Source of the DNA: Panacibacter ginsenosidivorans
Lineage (GTDB): Bacteria > Bacteroidota > Bacteroidia > Chitinophagales > Chitinophagaceae
Direction: 5' to 3'
Assembly: GCF_007971225.1 (NCBI RefSeq)
Contig: NZ_CP042435.1
Coordinates: forward strand, 3,537,501-3,601,500
Length of the DNA: 64,000 nt
The notes beneath the pieces were generated by a model. It worked only from the letters and a program-made list of their open reading frames with translations. It had not been told where the DNA came from and ran no database searches. Shown piece after piece: positions 45,688-55,577 of the stretch (position 1 is its first letter; each line of letters begins with the position of its first letter). Position numbers and translations under genes: made by a program.

Positions 45688-45713
45688 TAAATAATTTGAA
45701 AAATCCGATCCGG

Positions 45714-48083
45714 ATGAATAATAATATGAATCATAAACAGGGGTTTCAAAAAAAGGAAGACGAATTCGATGTAAAAAAACTTATCGGCCGCTTTCTCGGA
45801 TATTGGAAATTCTATGTTATTGCTATAATCTTTTTTGTTTTTCTTGGATTAATGTATATAAGATACTCAACGCCATTGTATGAAGTTAATGCTCAGGTGC
45901 TGGTACAGGAAGATCAGGGAGCAAGCTCTTCTTCCTTTCCTTCTTCGGACCTTATGAGTGATTTTGGGGATTTATTTGACGTGCAAAATAACGTTTATAA
46001 CGAGCTTGCTATATTACAAACTAAAGATCTGCTTGAAAAAGTAGTGAAAGAAATGAATCTAAATGTGGTTTGTTATAATAAGGGCGATATAAGAGATGTG
46101 GAGGTCTATCAAAAAGCACCTTTCACAGTAAATTTTCAACCTTCTGTAGATACGATACTTGCCACAACCATATATCTTACATTTCCACAACAGAATAAAG
46201 ATAATAGCTTTACTATTAATATTGGTGATACAAGCTATACAGCAAAATTCGGTGATGTATTAAATATCCCGACTGGTAAGCTAACTCTTACACGTTCAGG
46301 AATGCCTTTTCAAAGTAATAGTTACATACTTTCATTGAATTCAGTGGATGCTGTAATTGATGCAATCCAAAAGAACCTCAGTATTGATATTAAAGACAAA
46401 GAGACTACGGTCATTTTTCTTTCTTATAATACCAATGTCCCTAAGAAAGGAGAAGATATGTTACAAAATCTTATCACCTCCTATATCAATAGAAATCTTA
46501 ATGAAAAAAACCAAATATCAGATAGTACAATCGCTTTTGTAAACAGTCGTATAAATATTGTTTCAAAAGAACTGGGTCTTATAGAAACGGATATTCAGCA
46601 TTTCAAACAATCTAATAAGATCGCAGATATTACAGAGCAATCAAAGGCTTTGATTGATAATGGCAGTACATATTATGCAAAGCTTAATGAGCTTGACGTG
46701 CAGTTAAGCGTAGTAAAAACTATGCTTGGCTATATAGTGAACGAAAGCAATAACGACCGTCCTGTTCCTGCATTACTTACAGACGATCCCACTTTCCTTG
46801 GCCTTGTACAGGAATACAATAACCTGATTATACAAAAAAGCAGGGTGTTACTTTCTGTAAAAGAAGGAAACCCCATAGCGCAAAATATAACAAATCAAAT
46901 CACAACACTTAGAAATGATATTGTAAAAAGTCTTCAGAACCAGCAAAAAACAATTGAAATAGGTAGAGACAGAATAGTTAAAGAAAACAATTTATTAGGA
47001 AGTAAAGTATACGACGTACCTGCACAGGAGCGCGAATATGTAAATCTTTCCCGTGAGAGAGATGTAAAGCAGGCGCTTTATCTTTACCTGTTACAAAAGA
47101 AAGAAGAAACAGCAATTACCAAGGCCTCAAATATGTCAAGCGCTGCTATTATTGAAAAACCAAGAGCCGATTTTCTTCCATATTTTCCCAATAAGCCTGT
47201 AATACTTGCTTTAAGTGTGCTTGTGGCGCTAATTGTTCCTACTGGTTTTATTATTTTTAAACAGCTTTTCAATACAAAAGTTTTGGCAAGAGAAGATATC
47301 ACTAATACTACTCATGCTACTATTTTAGCTGAAATCGGGCATAGCGATAAGCAAGGTGTATTATCACCGGATACGGAAGGCCGTTCTGTAATTGCAGAAC
47401 AATTCCGAATGTTCCGTACCAACATGGATTTTCTTATAGCCAACAAAAAACCTGCACATGTACTTATAACATCTTCCATGACAGGAGAAGGCAAATCATT
47501 TATCGCATCTAATCTTGGTATGTTATATGCCTATAGTGGCAAAAAGGTTTTACTAATGGAGCTCGATCTTAGAAAGCCCAAACTTTCTTCTATGCTTAAC
47601 ATGCCTAATAATACCGGTTTATCTAATTATATTATTTCAAACAAACCTTATCAGGACTTTATAAAACCCGTGCCTCAAAAAGATAACCTTTTTCTTATGA
47701 GTTCGGGACCTATCCCACCCAATCCGGCTGAATTACTCATGTCTGATAAAATGCGTGATCTGTTTGCACAACTTGATGAAGAGTTTGATATTATTATACT
47801 CGATACACCACCGATTGGCGCCGTTACAGACGCTCAAATATTATCAAAGTATAGTGATATTAATCTTTACGTAATAAGGCAGTATTACACATTGAAACAT
47901 AATCTCGATATTATAAACGACCTGCTTGAGCATGAGCGTCTTTCTAATCTTTATCTCGTGGTTAACGATGTAAAAAAAGGCTCATCTTACAGGTACGGCT
48001 ATGGTTACAGTTACGGTTATGGCTATGGTTATACCGAGGCTGAAAAGAAATCGAAGAAAAAATGGTTTGGGTTTAAAAGCTAA
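45714..48083 (+). CDS. Polysaccharide biosynthesis tyrosine autokinase (Wzc-like)
   Basis: A 789-residue inner-membrane co-polymerase/tyrosine kinase. Two transmembrane segments flank a long periplasmic coiled-coil region. The cytoplasmic kinase domain has Walker A in 'SSMTGEGKSFIASNLG' (about residue 590), Walker A' 'LLMELDLRKPKLS' and Walker B 'IIILDTPPIG'. The C-terminal Tyr cluster 'YRYGYGYSYGYGYGYTE' is the autophosphorylation tail. ATG 45714 is preferred over TTG 45696. It controls chain length and export with the Wza-like protein. Confidence 0.93.
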   Translation: MNNNMNHKQGFQKKEDEFDVKKLIGRFLGYWKFYVIAIIFFVFLGLMYIRYSTPLYEVNAQVLVQEDQGASSSSFPSSDLMSDFGDLFDVQNNVYNELAILQTKDLLEKVVKEMNLNVVCYNKGDIRDVEVYQKAPFTVNFQPSVDTILATTIYLTFPQQNKDNSFTINIGDTSYTAKFGDVLNIPTGKLTLTRSGMPFQSNSYILSLNSVDAVIDAIQKNLSIDIKDKETTVIFLSYNTNVPKKGEDMLQNLITSYINRNLNEKNQISDSTIAFVNSRINIVSKELGLIETDIQHFKQSNKIADITEQSKALIDNGSTYYAKLNELDVQLSVVKTMLGYIVNESNNDRPVPALLTDDPTFLGLVQEYNNLIIQKSRVLLSVKEGNPIAQNITNQITTLRNDIVKSLQNQQKTIEIGRDRIVKENNLLGSKVYDVPAQEREYVNLSRERDVKQALYLYLLQKKEETAITKASNMSSAAIIEKPRADFLPYFPNKPVILALSVLVALIVPTGFIIFKQLFNTKVLAREDITNTTHATILAEIGHSDKQGVLSPDTEGRSVIAEQFRMFRTNMDFLIANKKPAHVLITSSMTGEGKSFIASNLGMLYAYSGKKVLLMELDLRKPKLSSMLNMPNNTGLSNYIISNKPYQDFIKPVPQKDNLFLMSSGPIPPNPAELLMSDKMRDLFAQLDEEFDIIILDTPPIGAVTDAQILSKYSDINLYVIRQYYTLKHNLDIINDLLEHERLSNLYLVVNDVKKGSSYRYGYGYSYGYGYGYTEAEKKSKKKWFGFKS

Positions 48084-48127
48084 GAATTTTTTATGAGCCA
48101 GGCTTTCGTATTTCAATTGAACTTTTC

Positions 48128-48146
48128 TTGCGTCGCACTCTTGTAC
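48128..48146 (+). repeat. A-type repeat core left of fcl
   Basis: TTGCGTCGCACTCTTGTAC, full A end, followed by TAAAGAATA as at other A ends. It faces an A' end at 49301-49314 across the fcl gene. Confidence 0.85.
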
Positions 48147-48306
48147 TAAAGAATATGCACGCAACTTATACAACCCAATCGCTGATCAGCTCGTATAAAA
48201 TAAAGAGCAGATTTTGTAAGTACTGATCCTTAAATGAGCTTACGATTTTATTGCCTTCTGAAACTTTAAAAACTAAAATAATAGTTGTAAGAATAACTCA
48301 GAAACT

Positions 48307-49254
48307 ATGCAGAAAGACGATAAAATATATATAGCAGGACACAGAGGTATGGTAGGCGGGGCACTAAAACGTTGCCTGGAAAAACTTGAATATACAAACC
48401 TGCTTACACGTACATCAAAAGAGCTCGATCTCCGAAGCCAGGCGGCAGTAATGGAATTTTTTGAACAGGAAAAACCTGCTTATGTATTTCTTGCTGCTGC
48501 AAAGGTTGGTGGTATAATGGCCAATAATACCTATCGTGCAGAATTTCTGTATGATAACCTGATGATCGAAACAAACATTATTCATGCAGCTTATATAAAC
48601 GGAGTAAAAAAATTAATGTTCCTGGGAAGCTCATGCATTTACCCGAAACTTGCGCCGCAACCATTAAAAGAAGAATACCTGCTTTCTGGTTTTTTAGAAG
48701 CTACTAATGAACCTTATGCAATAGCAAAGATCACCGGTATTAAATTATGTGAAGCGTACAGAGATCAGTATGGATGTAATTTTATAAGCGCCATGCCAAC
48801 CAATTTGTATGGTATTGGAGATAACTATCATCCCCAAAATTCTCATGTACTGCCTGCCTTGATACGCAAGTTTCATGAAGCAAAAGAAAACGACGAGGCT
48901 TTTGTTACAGTTTGGGGTTCGGGTACGCCAATGCGTGAATTCTTATATGCAGATGATCTTGCAGAAGCCTGCATTTTCTTAATGAAAAATTACAGTGAAA
49001 AACAATTTGTAAATATTGGTACAGGTGAAGACCTTACTATCAAAGACTTGGCAGAGATGGTAAGATCAACTGTTGGATTTGAAGGAGAGATCGTATTTGA
49101 TGCATCCAAGCCGGATGGCACTCCACGCAAACTAATGGATGTTTCTAAATTGAATACACTTGGGTGGAAATATCATACAACACTTAAAGAAGGCATAAAG
49201 CTTGCATATGAAGATTTTCTAAGTAAACAATCAGTTGAAAATATGGCTAATTGA
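48307..49254 (+). CDS. fcl: GDP-L-fucose synthase
   Basis: A 315-residue SDR epimerase/reductase that turns GDP-4-keto-6-deoxymannose into GDP-L-fucose. The dinucleotide loop is '[12 protein letters not shown]' (residues 9-20), 'FLGSSCIYP' holds the catalytic Ser and Cys, and '[22 protein letters not shown]' holds the YxxxK pair. '[31 protein letters not shown]' is diagnostic. It works with Gmd, encoded next. It is the only gene between two inward-facing A-type repeat ends. Confidence 0.96.
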   Translation: MQKDDKIYIAGHRGMVGGALKRCLEKLEYTNLLTRTSKELDLRSQAAVMEFFEQEKPAYVFLAAAKVGGIMANNTYRAEFLYDNLMIETNIIHAAYINGVKKLMFLGSSCIYPKLAPQPLKEEYLLSGFLEATNEPYAIAKITGIKLCEAYRDQYGCNFISAMPTNLYGIGDNYHPQNSHVLPALIRKFHEAKENDEAFVTVWGSGTPMREFLYADDLAEACIFLMKNYSEKQFVNIGTGEDLTIKDLAEMVRSTVGFEGEIVFDASKPDGTPRKLMDVSKLNTLGWKYHTTLKEGIKLAYEDFLSKQSVENMAN

Positions 49255-49300
49255 TTGTTTATTGTTGACTGCGTTTTGTTGAAGATACTACTGCTGCTGC

Positions 49301-49314
49301 AGTGTGCGACGCAA
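49301..49314 (-). repeat. A'-type repeat core right of fcl
   Basis: AGTGTGCGACGCAA, then outer flank CAAATGCATAATAGCAGTAAT, which resembles the inverse of flanks at 5.8 and 15.0 kb. Confidence 0.8.
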
Positions 49315-49401
49315 CAAATGCATAATAGCAGTAATAAAGTATAGACAATAAATACTTTTTAAAATAATACTGATCTTAATTATAGTTATAAAAATAAGCA
49401 A

Positions 49402-50499
49402 ATGAAGACAGCATTAATTACAGGCGTGAACGGACAGGATGGTGCATATCTTTCGGAACTCCTGCTTGAAAAAGGTTATATGGTGCATGGTATAAAACGC
49501 CGTGCTTCTCTTATTAATACAGAACGAATAGATCATTTATACCAGGATCCGCATGAACAGGGTGTACGCTTTCGCCTGCATTATGGTGATATGACAGACA
49601 GTACCAATCTTATACGCATTATACAGGAAGTGCAGCCTGATGAGATATACAATCTTGCTGCTATGAGCCATGTAAAAGTAAGTTTTGATATACCTGAATA
49701 TACTGCCAATGCAGATGGCATAGGCACCCTACGCATATTGGAAGCTGTGCGTTTACTTGGCCTTGAGAAAAAAACACGTATTTACCAGGCAAGCACTTCT
49801 GAGTTATATGGACTGGTACAGGAAGTACCGCAAAAAGAAACAACGCCTTTTTATCCACGCAGCCCTTATGCTGTGGCTAAATTATACGCTTACTGGATAA
49901 CAGTAAATTATCGTGAGGCATACAAGATGTTTGCCTGCAATGGCATTTTATTTAATCATGAAAGTCCTTTGCGTGGAGAGACATTTGTAACACGTAAGAT
50001 AACGAGAGCAGTTGCGGCTATTGCATTGGGTTTGCAAAAAACGCTATTTCTCGGAAATCTTGATGCACGCCGCGATTGGGGTCATGCACGGGATTATGTA
50101 AAGGCTATGTGGTTAATATTACAACAAGACGAACCGGAAGATTTTGTAATAGCAACAGGCATAACTACACCGGTAAGAGAATTTGTAAAAATGGCTTTTG
50201 CCGAAATTGGTGTGCAGCTTGAGTTTCGGGGAAGTGGCGTTAATGAAAAAGGTTATGTTGCTGCAAGCACACATGCAGATTTTCCATTGGAAACAGGCAC
50301 TTGTGTTGTAGCGGTAGACCCCGCTTATTTCAGGCCAACAGAAGTAGATCTGTTGATTGGCGATCCTTCCAAATCAAAACAAAAATTAGGATGGGAGCCT
50401 GAGTGCACACTTGATCAGTTGGTAAAAGAAATGGTTACTGCAGATATTGAAGTTTTTAAACAAAAAAATAAAACGCAGTTTGAGCATCTTATAGGGTGA
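49402..50499 (+). CDS. gmd: GDP-mannose 4,6-dehydratase
   Basis: A 365-residue SDR enzyme making GDP-4-keto-6-deoxy-D-mannose, the substrate of Fcl. '[23 protein letters not shown]' at the N-terminus, '[10 protein letters not shown]' and '[19 protein letters not shown]' (YxxxK) and '[18 protein letters not shown]' are strong family hallmarks. The order fcl-gmd is reversed from the usual gmd-fcl, and repeat elements lie on both sides of each gene. Confidence 0.96.
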   Translation: MKTALITGVNGQDGAYLSELLLEKGYMVHGIKRRASLINTERIDHLYQDPHEQGVRFRLHYGDMTDSTNLIRIIQEVQPDEIYNLAAMSHVKVSFDIPEYTANADGIGTLRILEAVRLLGLEKKTRIYQASTSELYGLVQEVPQKETTPFYPRSPYAVAKLYAYWITVNYREAYKMFACNGILFNHESPLRGETFVTRKITRAVAAIALGLQKTLFLGNLDARRDWGHARDYVKAMWLILQQDEPEDFVIATGITTPVREFVKMAFAEIGVQLEFRGSGVNEKGYVAASTHADFPLETGTCVVAVDPAYFRPTEVDLLIGDPSKSKQKLGWEPECTLDQLVKEMVTADIEVFKQKNKTQFEHLIG

Positions 50500-50566
50500 T
50501 GTATTTTCTAAGAAAATTTTCAAAATCGTTTTTGGTTACCATCAAAAGTTTTTAATAGAAGCTTTG

Positions 50567-50684
50567 TTGCGTCGCACTCTTGTACTTTTTTACGTAAATC
50601 AGCAATTGGTGAAGTAAGTTTAGATCGGACGAAATTATAAAATTCTGATAAATTAATAACAAAGCGTACAAGTGTGCGACGCAA
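50567..50684. repeat. Inverted-repeat element, ends A and A'
   Basis: TTGCGTCGCACTCTTGTAC (50567-50585) and its near-exact inverse GTACAAGTGTGCGACGCAA (50666-50684) enclose 80 bases with no gene. This is the last intact copy in the window. Confidence 0.9.
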
Positions 50685-50766
50685 CGAAAGTTTAATTAAA
50701 AAACTAAAGACGGGTTTATAATATTTGATAAGTATTATTTTTCAATTACAATATTCGAAAGCATAG

Positions 50767-52143
50767 ATGTTCTTTCTGTCATTAATGATATATGTTTTTA
50801 CATTCAGGTATGCAAAGAAAAACTTTGATGCCTATTTATTAATGCCCGGACTTTTCTTTTCCTCTGTTCTTATGGTTGGCCAAACAGTGTACTATTATTT
50901 TTCAATATATCCTGAGCTGGCAAATGGTTTTAAAATAGGTGTTTACACCAAGTTTGAATATGACTATAGAGTTTATCTTATACACCAGTTGTATATGGTG
51001 ATGTGTTTTCTTTCTATGTATAAATTAAAAGTAAACCAGGTAGAAACGGGGAATGAAAAAGCAAACAAGGTTAGTGGAAAAATTACAGAAATATTAAACA
51101 AACAATATTTTCCTGCCAATGAAAAAACACTTCGTTTTTTTTATATACTGTTTGTTGGACTTTTGGCAATGACGCTCTATCATTTCAGTAATTTAGATAC
51201 TAAAATACTATGGCAGAATAATCAATATTTATTATTAGGTAATCCTGATGAATTAAATCTTCCCCCTATTGCAAGCATCATACATTTTGCTGCAGGCATC
51301 ATTGCTATACTTGTTCTTATACTTTCTCTGTTGATGTATAAAAGCGGCAGATATATTATGGGAACATTACTAATTCCTTTCTTTCTGTATTATTTACTAT
51401 TAAAAGTAGCAGGCAATTCGCGGTGGGCACCATTGATAGTTGTATCAGCTTTACCATTTCTCTATAAACCTAAAAGTATTAGATCTGTAATTTCTATAAG
51501 TGCATGCTTATTGCTAACGCTACTGCTTTATATAGGTGTATTGTATGGAAGAAACGCGGCAAATCGCAATACACAAGGTATCGCAGCAATATCGGGTAAT
51601 ATAAGAAATGGAATTGAAGGTGCGGCTTTACTTTTTCCAAAAATTGCTACTACTGCTTTTTCTAGTGGATGGAACCTAAGCTTGTCATTGAAGAAGTTTG
51701 AAACTAAAGATGTGTCATTTGATCTGAAATATAAGATGCTTGTCTTTTCTCCTTTAATATCAAGTATCGACGGGTATAACGACAAACTAGAAGATAAGAA
51801 CAGGCTTTTACTTAGTCCTTACGCACCGGTAGGTTTTATAGGTGAGACATATTTCCTTGGAGCAGGGTTCTTTCTCTTTGCCATCTTTTTTTTATATTTC
51901 GCAGTGAGATATTGCAATAAAATTGTTGCACGATATAATTTGCTTGGCATGCTGCTACTCTCTCCTGCCTTTTTGTTTTTCTTTAAGATGCAGGGATATC
52001 CCGTGAGAAATTGCTTTCGTTATCTTATAATAGGAATTATTTTGGGTTATATGCTGAACTGGTTTCAAAAAAGGAAAGCAAAAAGGAATTTATATATCGA
52101 AACATCTTATCATTCGGTCAAAAATTATTCTTTGCGGCAATAA
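50767..52143 (+). CDS. O-antigen/oligosaccharide polymerase-like membrane protein
   Basis: A 458-residue protein with about 10-12 hydrophobic segments and a large extracytoplasmic loop, the layout of Wzy-type polymerases that join repeat units at the periplasmic face. No single residue motif is diagnostic for this divergent class, so the call rests on topology and on its place inside an exopolysaccharide cluster lacking another polymerase. The protein starts directly in a membrane segment. Confidence 0.65.
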   Translation: MFFLSLMIYVFTFRYAKKNFDAYLLMPGLFFSSVLMVGQTVYYYFSIYPELANGFKIGVYTKFEYDYRVYLIHQLYMVMCFLSMYKLKVNQVETGNEKANKVSGKITEILNKQYFPANEKTLRFFYILFVGLLAMTLYHFSNLDTKILWQNNQYLLLGNPDELNLPPIASIIHFAAGIIAILVLILSLLMYKSGRYIMGTLLIPFFLYYLLLKVAGNSRWAPLIVVSALPFLYKPKSIRSVISISACLLLTLLLYIGVLYGRNAANRNTQGIAAISGNIRNGIEGAALLFPKIATTAFSSGWNLSLSLKKFETKDVSFDLKYKMLVFSPLISSIDGYNDKLEDKNRLLLSPYAPVGFIGETYFLGAGFFLFAIFFLYFAVRYCNKIVARYNLLGMLLLSPAFLFFFKMQGYPVRNCFRYLIIGIILGYMLNWFQKRKAKRNLYIETSYHSVKNYSLRQ

Positions 52144-52225
52144 GTAGGTTTATGTTCATATAAAATAATGCTATCGTATAATAAAATTGATCGAATATTT
52201 ATTAAGTAAAAGATGCAGCAAGAGA

Positions 52226-53119
52226 ATGAATAATCAACTTGATTTTTTAGTAATTGGTACTCAAAAAGGGGCAACTACATGGCTGTATGAATGCCTTAAA
52301 GAGCATCCTCAGATATGTTTACCTGCAGATAAAAAAGAAATAGAATATATAGGGGGCAAAATTTTTCAGGAAAAAGGTACTGATTGGTATTTTTCGCTGG
52401 TGGAACATGCAAAACAAAATCAGCTGAAAGGAGATGTATCAGTAGAATATATGTGGGATCCAAGCTCGCCGTCGTTAGTAAAGGAATTACTGCCTGATGT
52501 AAAACTTATTGCTTCTTTACGTAATCCGGCAGATAGAGCTATCTCTGCATATTATTGGTATTTGCGCAAGAATCTCTTACCATCAGATAAGAATATTTTA
52601 GAAACATTTCAATATCTGAAAACCTGTTACCTTGAAGGAAGAAGAGATGTACAGGGAGTAGATATTATAGAACGGGGCATGTATCATACACAACTTGCGA
52701 GGTATACTGCATTATTTCAACCGCAGCAAATACTGGTTTTATTGTATGAGGAAATTAAAGAGCAGCCTGGAAAAGTGTTAGAGCAGATCTACAATTTTTT
52801 GAATATTGATAAAAATTTTGTTCCTGTTGCTATTAATGAAAGACCGAAACAAAACAGTTATTCAAAATGGCTTGTTGCATTTGAAAGGATTGCTCCTAAA
52901 TCCAAAATAATCGCAGCTGTTTCAAACAAATTAAATCAACTGACTTCTTCTCCTAAAACAAAACAGGAGTTATCACCTGAGAAAAAAGCAGCTTATAGTT
53001 TACTTGCAGAACTTTTTGAAAATTCTGTAATAGAAACAAACAAAATTATAAAAGCCTTGCCTGAAAAGAATCAACCTATAAAAAGTGATGTACTTAATAT
53101 CTGGAATAAGCATTTATAA
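52226..53119 (+). CDS. Sulfotransferase domain protein 1
   Basis: A 297-residue PAPS-dependent sulfotransferase. The 5'-phosphosulfate loop is 'GTQKGATTWLYECLKEHP' (from residue 11), and the 3'-phosphate motif is 'SLRNPADRAISAYYWYLR'. The layout resembles heparan-sulfate-type enzymes acting on glycans. ATG 52226 puts the loop close to the N-terminus, as expected, and avoids the 13-residue upstream extension. It probably sulfates the exopolysaccharide or its lipid-linked repeat unit. Confidence 0.88.
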   Translation: MNNQLDFLVIGTQKGATTWLYECLKEHPQICLPADKKEIEYIGGKIFQEKGTDWYFSLVEHAKQNQLKGDVSVEYMWDPSSPSLVKELLPDVKLIASLRNPADRAISAYYWYLRKNLLPSDKNILETFQYLKTCYLEGRRDVQGVDIIERGMYHTQLARYTALFQPQQILVLLYEEIKEQPGKVLEQIYNFLNIDKNFVPVAINERPKQNSYSKWLVAFERIAPKSKIIAAVSNKLNQLTSSPKTKQELSPEKKAAYSLLAELFENSVIETNKIIKALPEKNQPIKSDVLNIWNKHL

Positions 53120-53126
53120 ATAAAAC

Positions 53127-53918
53127 ATGAAGTATTTAATAAGTAAAATAAGCATTTATGCAAGAAATATATTAGCACTTAAATCAACAGATGTATTTCT
53201 TGTATCATTTCCAAAGTCCGGCAATACTTGGGTTCGTTTTTATCTTTGTAACTTGCTTAATAATATACCATCATTACATTTTACAGATCAGCCAATTGAT
53301 TTTAAGATCCTGGATGATATAATGCCCGAATTAGGAAAAAATAATCTTACCGTTTCATGGCCCTATAAGGGGTTTCCGCGGATAATAAAAACTCATATTG
53401 CTTATAAACCGGTTTTGGGTAAACACCGAACAATACTAGTGGTGCGTGATCCCAGAGATGTCATGGTATCTTATTTTAAATTTGAAAAAACCAAGTCAGT
53501 ATCAAATTTTACCGGAGATAACATAAGTGCATTTATTAAAAATCAAAAATTCGGTATAGAAGCATGGTGTAAACATTTTCTTTCCTGGCAGAGATATACA
53601 GCCATGATAGTAAAGTATGAGGATTTAAAAGAAAGAGATATAAATATTTTTGAAGAGATGAATAATTTCCTCAGCTTATCTGTAGATAAAAATGTTTTTT
53701 TAAAGTCAGTAGAACAATCCCGGTTTGAGAACATAAAGAAAATAGAAGAATCCAGAGGGCTTGCAGATCCATCAAAGGTGAATAGTAATTTTAAGTTTGC
53801 ACGTTCCGGTAAAACAGGTCAATGGAAAGAGATGCTATCTGCTGAAGATTTGAATTATATTAAAGATACGCTTAACAGGTATTCGATTAACTTATATAAT
53901 GATTATGAAGTTAGCTGA
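53127..53918 (+). CDS. Sulfotransferase domain protein 2
   Basis: A 263-residue sulfotransferase of the cytosolic (Sulfotransfer_1) type: PAPS loop 'SFPKSGNTWVRFYLCNLL' (about residues 27-44), 'IKTHIAYKP', 3'-phosphate motif 'VVRDPRDVMVSYFKFEK', and 'GKTGQWKEML' near the end, all in the usual order. Eight bases separate it from sulfotransferase 1. The next gene overlaps its end. Confidence 0.9.
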   Translation: MKYLISKISIYARNILALKSTDVFLVSFPKSGNTWVRFYLCNLLNNIPSLHFTDQPIDFKILDDIMPELGKNNLTVSWPYKGFPRIIKTHIAYKPVLGKHRTILVVRDPRDVMVSYFKFEKTKSVSNFTGDNISAFIKNQKFGIEAWCKHFLSWQRYTAMIVKYEDLKERDINIFEEMNNFLSLSVDKNVFLKSVEQSRFENIKKIEESRGLADPSKVNSNFKFARSGKTGQWKEMLSAEDLNYIKDTLNRYSINLYNDYEVS

Positions 53919-54444
53919 TTTTAATTTAAAGCGTGTGTTAAAGCAGGAGCTTGAAATTAATAAAGAGGGTTGGAAAAGACGCCTTGCAATTAAAGCTTAC
54001 AGGTATAAATTCTATTATTTTCAAATTAGAAAGAACAGGGTAATGTTGTTCCTTTCAAAAATATTTAGCCTCTTTGTGTCTTACATCATAAGATCCAATA
54101 TACCAACTGAAAGAGTGGTTATTGACCCCGGTTTAAGGATACCCCATGCATTTGACAATGTTATAATAACACCTTTTGCTAAAATAGGTAAGAATGTAAC
54201 AATTTATCATGATGTTACTATTGGTATAATTGATGGCGAAACATATTCCTTTGGGGATATCCTGATTGAAGATGATGTTTTTATTGGTGCTGGTGCTAAA
54301 ATTATCGGAAAATGCAAAATTGGGAAAGGAACGAAAATAGGTGCTAATGCACTTGTAATATCTGAAAAGATTCCCCCGTATTCAATTGTTTTTGCTCCGA
54401 AGGCTACTATTATTTCAAAAAGAGATTCAGAAAATAAAAAGTAG
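53905..54444 (+). CDS. Hexapeptide-repeat O-acetyltransferase (serine acetyltransferase-like)
   Basis: A 179-residue left-handed beta-helix acyltransferase with imperfect hexapeptide repeats ('IGKNVTIYHDVTIG', 'IEDDVFIGAGAKIIGKCKIGKGTKIGANALVI'). In an exopolysaccharide cluster such proteins usually O-acetylate sugars. The start is ATG 53905 (or 53899), inside the end of sulfotransferase 2, a 14-20 base overlap that implies coupled translation. Confidence 0.82.
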   Translation: MKLADFNLKRVLKQELEINKEGWKRRLAIKAYRYKFYYFQIRKNRVMLFLSKIFSLFVSYIIRSNIPTERVVIDPGLRIPHAFDNVIITPFAKIGKNVTIYHDVTIGIIDGETYSFGDILIEDDVFIGAGAKIIGKCKIGKGTKIGANALVISEKIPPYSIVFAPKATIISKRDSENKK

Positions 54445-54450
54445 AAGTTG

Positions 54451-55572
54451 ATGAGTGACAAGAAAGCGAACATACTTTTCTTTTGTAGTTTCCCACCGCC
54501 CAATACAGGACAAACTATCGCTACAAAACTTATTCATGATGCACTTGCAGATTATTACTCAATAGACGTAATTAACATTGCTGATGAAAACCGATTCAAA
54601 AGAAAATCAGGAGCTTTCAGTTTTTCGATAGTAATTACACTGGTTAAGAAATTTGTAGAACTGAGAAAAAAGCTCAAGACAAAAAGTTATGATATTGTCT
54701 ACGTGGTTTTTGCGCCATACACTTTTTCCTTATTAAGAGACTTAGCATATACGATAATCATTAAACGATCAAGTGAAGCTGTTTTAATTGCTCATTTGCA
54801 TTGCGGTAACTACGGAGACAATTTTAAAAAGGGCATCAAAAAAAAATTATTCGATTATCTGTTGCAGCAGACAAACAAGCTTATTTTCCTGAGCCCTTTG
54901 CTAAAGCATTTTAAGTATCCCGCAGAGAAAACTTTCTTTCTTACAAATATGATATCAGCTGATGTTGTTTGTACTAATAAAGAAGTTGAAGAAAAGCTGA
55001 GTGCGAGACAAAATGAAGGTCAATTCAGGATTTTTTTTATTAGCAATATGATAATTGAAAAAGGCTATGAAGATTTAATTGCTGCAGCAAAAATTTTGAA
55101 ACAAAAGAATACAAAATCATTTTCAGTTCATCTTGTAGGAAGCTGGCCTTCAGATGGTATAAGAGAAGAGTTCGAAAAAAAATTAAAAGAAGAAAAGTTG
55201 GAAGAATTGGTAAACATTTATGGAACTGTTACCGATAGGGCTAAAATAAAATCTTTCTTTTTGGAAGCAGATGTCTTGGTATTACCAACCTATTATCCTG
55301 TAGAAGCACAACCTCTTTCTATAATTGAAGCTTTTAATGCTGCAACGCCTGTAATATCTACATATCATGCAAGTATTCCAGACATGATAGCAGAAGGCAA
55401 AAACGGATTTTTGATACAGGCCAGATCACCAAAAGAAATTGCTGATAGAATAGAAACTTTATTTGAGTTTTCTTCGTGGCATCAAATGGCTTGTAATGCC
55501 CGCAAATCTTATCTCGAAACTTATCAACGGAACATTACTTTACCAAAATTGCTGGAGATCTTTAAATCTTAA
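54451..55572 (+). CDS. Glycosyltransferase family 4 protein
   Basis: A 373-residue GT-B glycosyltransferase: 'FCSFPPPNTGQTIATKLIHDAL' at the N-terminus, 'FFISNMIIEKGYEDLIAAAKIL' at the start of the C-terminal domain, and the donor-binding 'EAQPLSIIEAFNAATPVISTYHASIPDMI' (ExxxxxxxE pattern). It is the only glycosyltransferase other than the initiating enzyme in the visible cluster, so further transferases must lie elsewhere. Confidence 0.9.
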   Translation: MSDKKANILFFCSFPPPNTGQTIATKLIHDALADYYSIDVINIADENRFKRKSGAFSFSIVITLVKKFVELRKKLKTKSYDIVYVVFAPYTFSLLRDLAYTIIIKRSSEAVLIAHLHCGNYGDNFKKGIKKKLFDYLLQQTNKLIFLSPLLKHFKYPAEKTFFLTNMISADVVCTNKEVEEKLSARQNEGQFRIFFISNMIIEKGYEDLIAAAKILKQKNTKSFSVHLVGSWPSDGIREEFEKKLKEEKLEELVNIYGTVTDRAKIKSFFLEADVLVLPTYYPVEAQPLSIIEAFNAATPVISTYHASIPDMIAEGKNGFLIQARSPKEIADRIETLFEFSSWHQMACNARKSYLETYQRNITLPKLLEIFKS

Positions 55573-55577
55573 AATGA

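Noticed and set aside
1635-50684. A CRISPR array explanation for the many short repeats
   Set aside because: The copies are kilobases apart, in both orientations, with genes between them. There is no regular spacer length and no cas gene.
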